From: Ignavibacteriales bacterium
Lineage (GTDB): Bacteria; Bacteroidota; Ignavibacteria; Ignavibacteriales; Melioribacteraceae
Reading direction: 5' to 3'
Length of the DNA stretch: 64,000 nt
Assembly (NCBI GenBank): GCA_020635285.1
Contig: JACKAB010000010.1
Coordinates: 62,001-126,000, forward strand
The notes below the pieces were generated by a model. That model did no database searches and had not been told where the DNA came from. It saw only the letters and a list, made by a program, of their open reading frames with translations. This document shows, in pieces, positions 63,029-64,000 of this stretch. Position 1 is the first letter of the stretch; the number at the start of each line of letters is the position of its first letter. The translations under genes and the position numbers were made by a program.

Positions 63029-64000
63029 ATGAAAACGGTAAAAAATCTAATAAAAGTAACTTTAATAGTAAACCTAACTTTACTATTAATTTCTTTGCAA
63101 CGAAGATTCGCCTGTTAAAGTAGATACAGAAAAAAAAATGCTGCTGACATTCAAGAGTACATATCTAAATTAAACTATAATCCTGAACAAATGCTGAATG
63201 TCCAGTCAACCGGTGGAGAAGAATCCACTAGAGAAGTTTTGGAAGACACTTCCTCCACAATTACATCGGGCAATATTACAACTATTTGCAGACAAACAAC
63301 TTACAACCTCAAAAAGAATTTTGATCAAATTGCAATATTGCGTCCAACCACCGGAATAGTTTGGGCAGGTGCTTTAGTAAAGGGAAATCAATCATTAATG
63401 GATGGAATTCACAGGCCAATCGGAATTGAAAGAGCGCCAATTACATTTAGCGTTAATCTGCCAGGAATGGGTGCTAACGGAACACGGACAGTAAAAAACC
63501 CAGCCGCCTCCAGCGTACAAGCTGCAATTGATTCTTCTTTAGAATGGTGGAACAACAATGCTTATGTTGATGGATATGTTAATGCCGCCAATTCTTCCTT
63601 TCATTTAGGAACTTCTTACAGCTCAAAGCAACTATCTTTAGATGTTGATCTAAATGCCGAGTGGGCTTCTGGATCAGTAAGTACTCAGTTTAATTATTTC
63701 AGCAGTGAGACAAAGAAAGTAGTAATGGCTGTTTTTAAAACAAGCTTTTTATGATGTAATTTTTGATACACCAACATCTCCAGAAAAAGTTTTTAGTGAA
63801 GAAGCTTCTTTAGATAAAGTAAAAAATATTATTAACGATGCAGCGGCGCCAGCTTATATTAAATCAGTTACGTACGGCAGAATAATAATGTTTAGAATGG
63901 AATCTACAAGCAGTTATAAATCCGCAGATATAGAAGCCGCGTTTAGATATGCTGCTGGTTATTCTGTTGATGGAAACCTAAAAACAACTTATGAAGAAAT
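63029..64000 (+). pseudogene. Cholesterol-dependent-cytolysin-like lipoprotein, frameshifted, cut by window end
   Basis: From ATG 63029 a signal (VTLIVNLTLLLIS) ends in a lipobox LISC once one extra T near 63094-63096 is removed; the mature protein starts CNEDSPVKVD. Further shifts are a missing A in A9 63130-63138 and an extra A in A4 63737-63740. The chain then matches thiol-activated cytolysins: AILRPTTGIVWAGALVKGN, APITFSVNLPG, VFKQAFYDVIFDTPTSPEKV, then YIKSVTYGRIIMFRMESTSS and DIEAAFRYAAG. These fit domains 1-3, which oligomerise and insert in membranes. The membrane-recognition domain 4 with its Trp-rich loop lies beyond the window. The largest intact piece is 63191-63754. Lipid anchoring of such a protein in a Gram-negative-type cell is unusual. 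Confidence 0.8.

Noticed and set aside
1..64000. CRISPR arrays, tRNA or rRNA genes, insertion sequences, prophage
   Set aside because: No regularly spaced direct repeats, no tRNA-like arms or T-loop consensus, no transposase or phage structural motifs were seen.

Overview
This is an AT-rich window (roughly one third G+C by eye) of bacterial chromosome. Several traits together suggest Ignavibacteria/Chlorobi-Bacteroidota relatives: a C-terminal type IX secretion (T9SS) sorting domain on a CotH-like protein, DUF5686 and carboxypeptidase-regulatory-domain outer-membrane proteins, a DUF4974-type FecR anti-sigma factor, a TIGR02999-type sigma factor beside a kinase-TPR protein, and many lipoproteins. 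The lineage is an inference from gene content; no rRNA or tRNA was seen.

Layout. 1-4.5 kb: minus-strand membrane metallophosphoesterase, DUF3667 membrane protein, enoyl-CoA hydratase, HAD phosphatase and SDR. 4.6-5.6 kb: class II fructose-bisphosphate aldolase, closed by facing terminators. 5.8-14 kb: a minus-strand replication run dnaN-recF-dciA-like-gyrB-gyrA, ending in a Cys/Met-metabolism PLP enzyme. 14.3-17 kb: divergent rpmH-rnpA-yidD-yidC. This is the classic origin-proximal neighbourhood, but dnaA is absent from its usual place. 17-22.5 kb: patatin-barrel protein, PadR regulator, SIR2-like protein, glycerophosphodiesterase. 22.6-28.3 kb: a tight four-gene operon (threonine-synthase-like PLP enzyme, DUF1611 P-loop protein, a PP-loop ATPase fused to a creatininase, dipeptide epimerase); this is the best candidate for an undescribed pathway. 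28.4-36 kb: hydrolase, glpD, DUF5686 barrel, CcmE-like, DUF4287, SMP-30 and DinB-like genes. 36.3-40.6 kb: CotH/lamin-tail T9SS cargo and a sigma/anti-sigma/Spy-like stress cassette. 40.9-49.3 kb: TonB-dependent receptor, membrane AraC regulator, and a FecI/FecR system with two TonB-C-terminal proteins, one fused to an STN domain. 49.3-55 kb: VIT-family transporter, P-type H+-ATPase, HEAT protein, amino-acid permease. 55.3-59.3 kb: sorbitol-dehydrogenase-like enzyme, exonuclease III, alpha/beta hydrolase and a double-MerR regulator with a palindromic operator candidate. 59.5-62.9 kb: TIGR02999 sigma factor and Ser/Thr kinase-TPR protein. 63.0-64.0 kb: the start of a lipoprotein related to cholesterol-dependent cytolysins, cut by the window edge.

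Many genes are interrupted by single-base frameshifts, nearly always in homopolymer runs, and read through cleanly once one base is restored or removed. Because even the normally essential yidC is hit several times, the simplest explanation is residual homopolymer error in the assembly rather than gene decay. I give such genes as one entry with the shift positions. Gene functions come from motif recognition by eye, without database searches.
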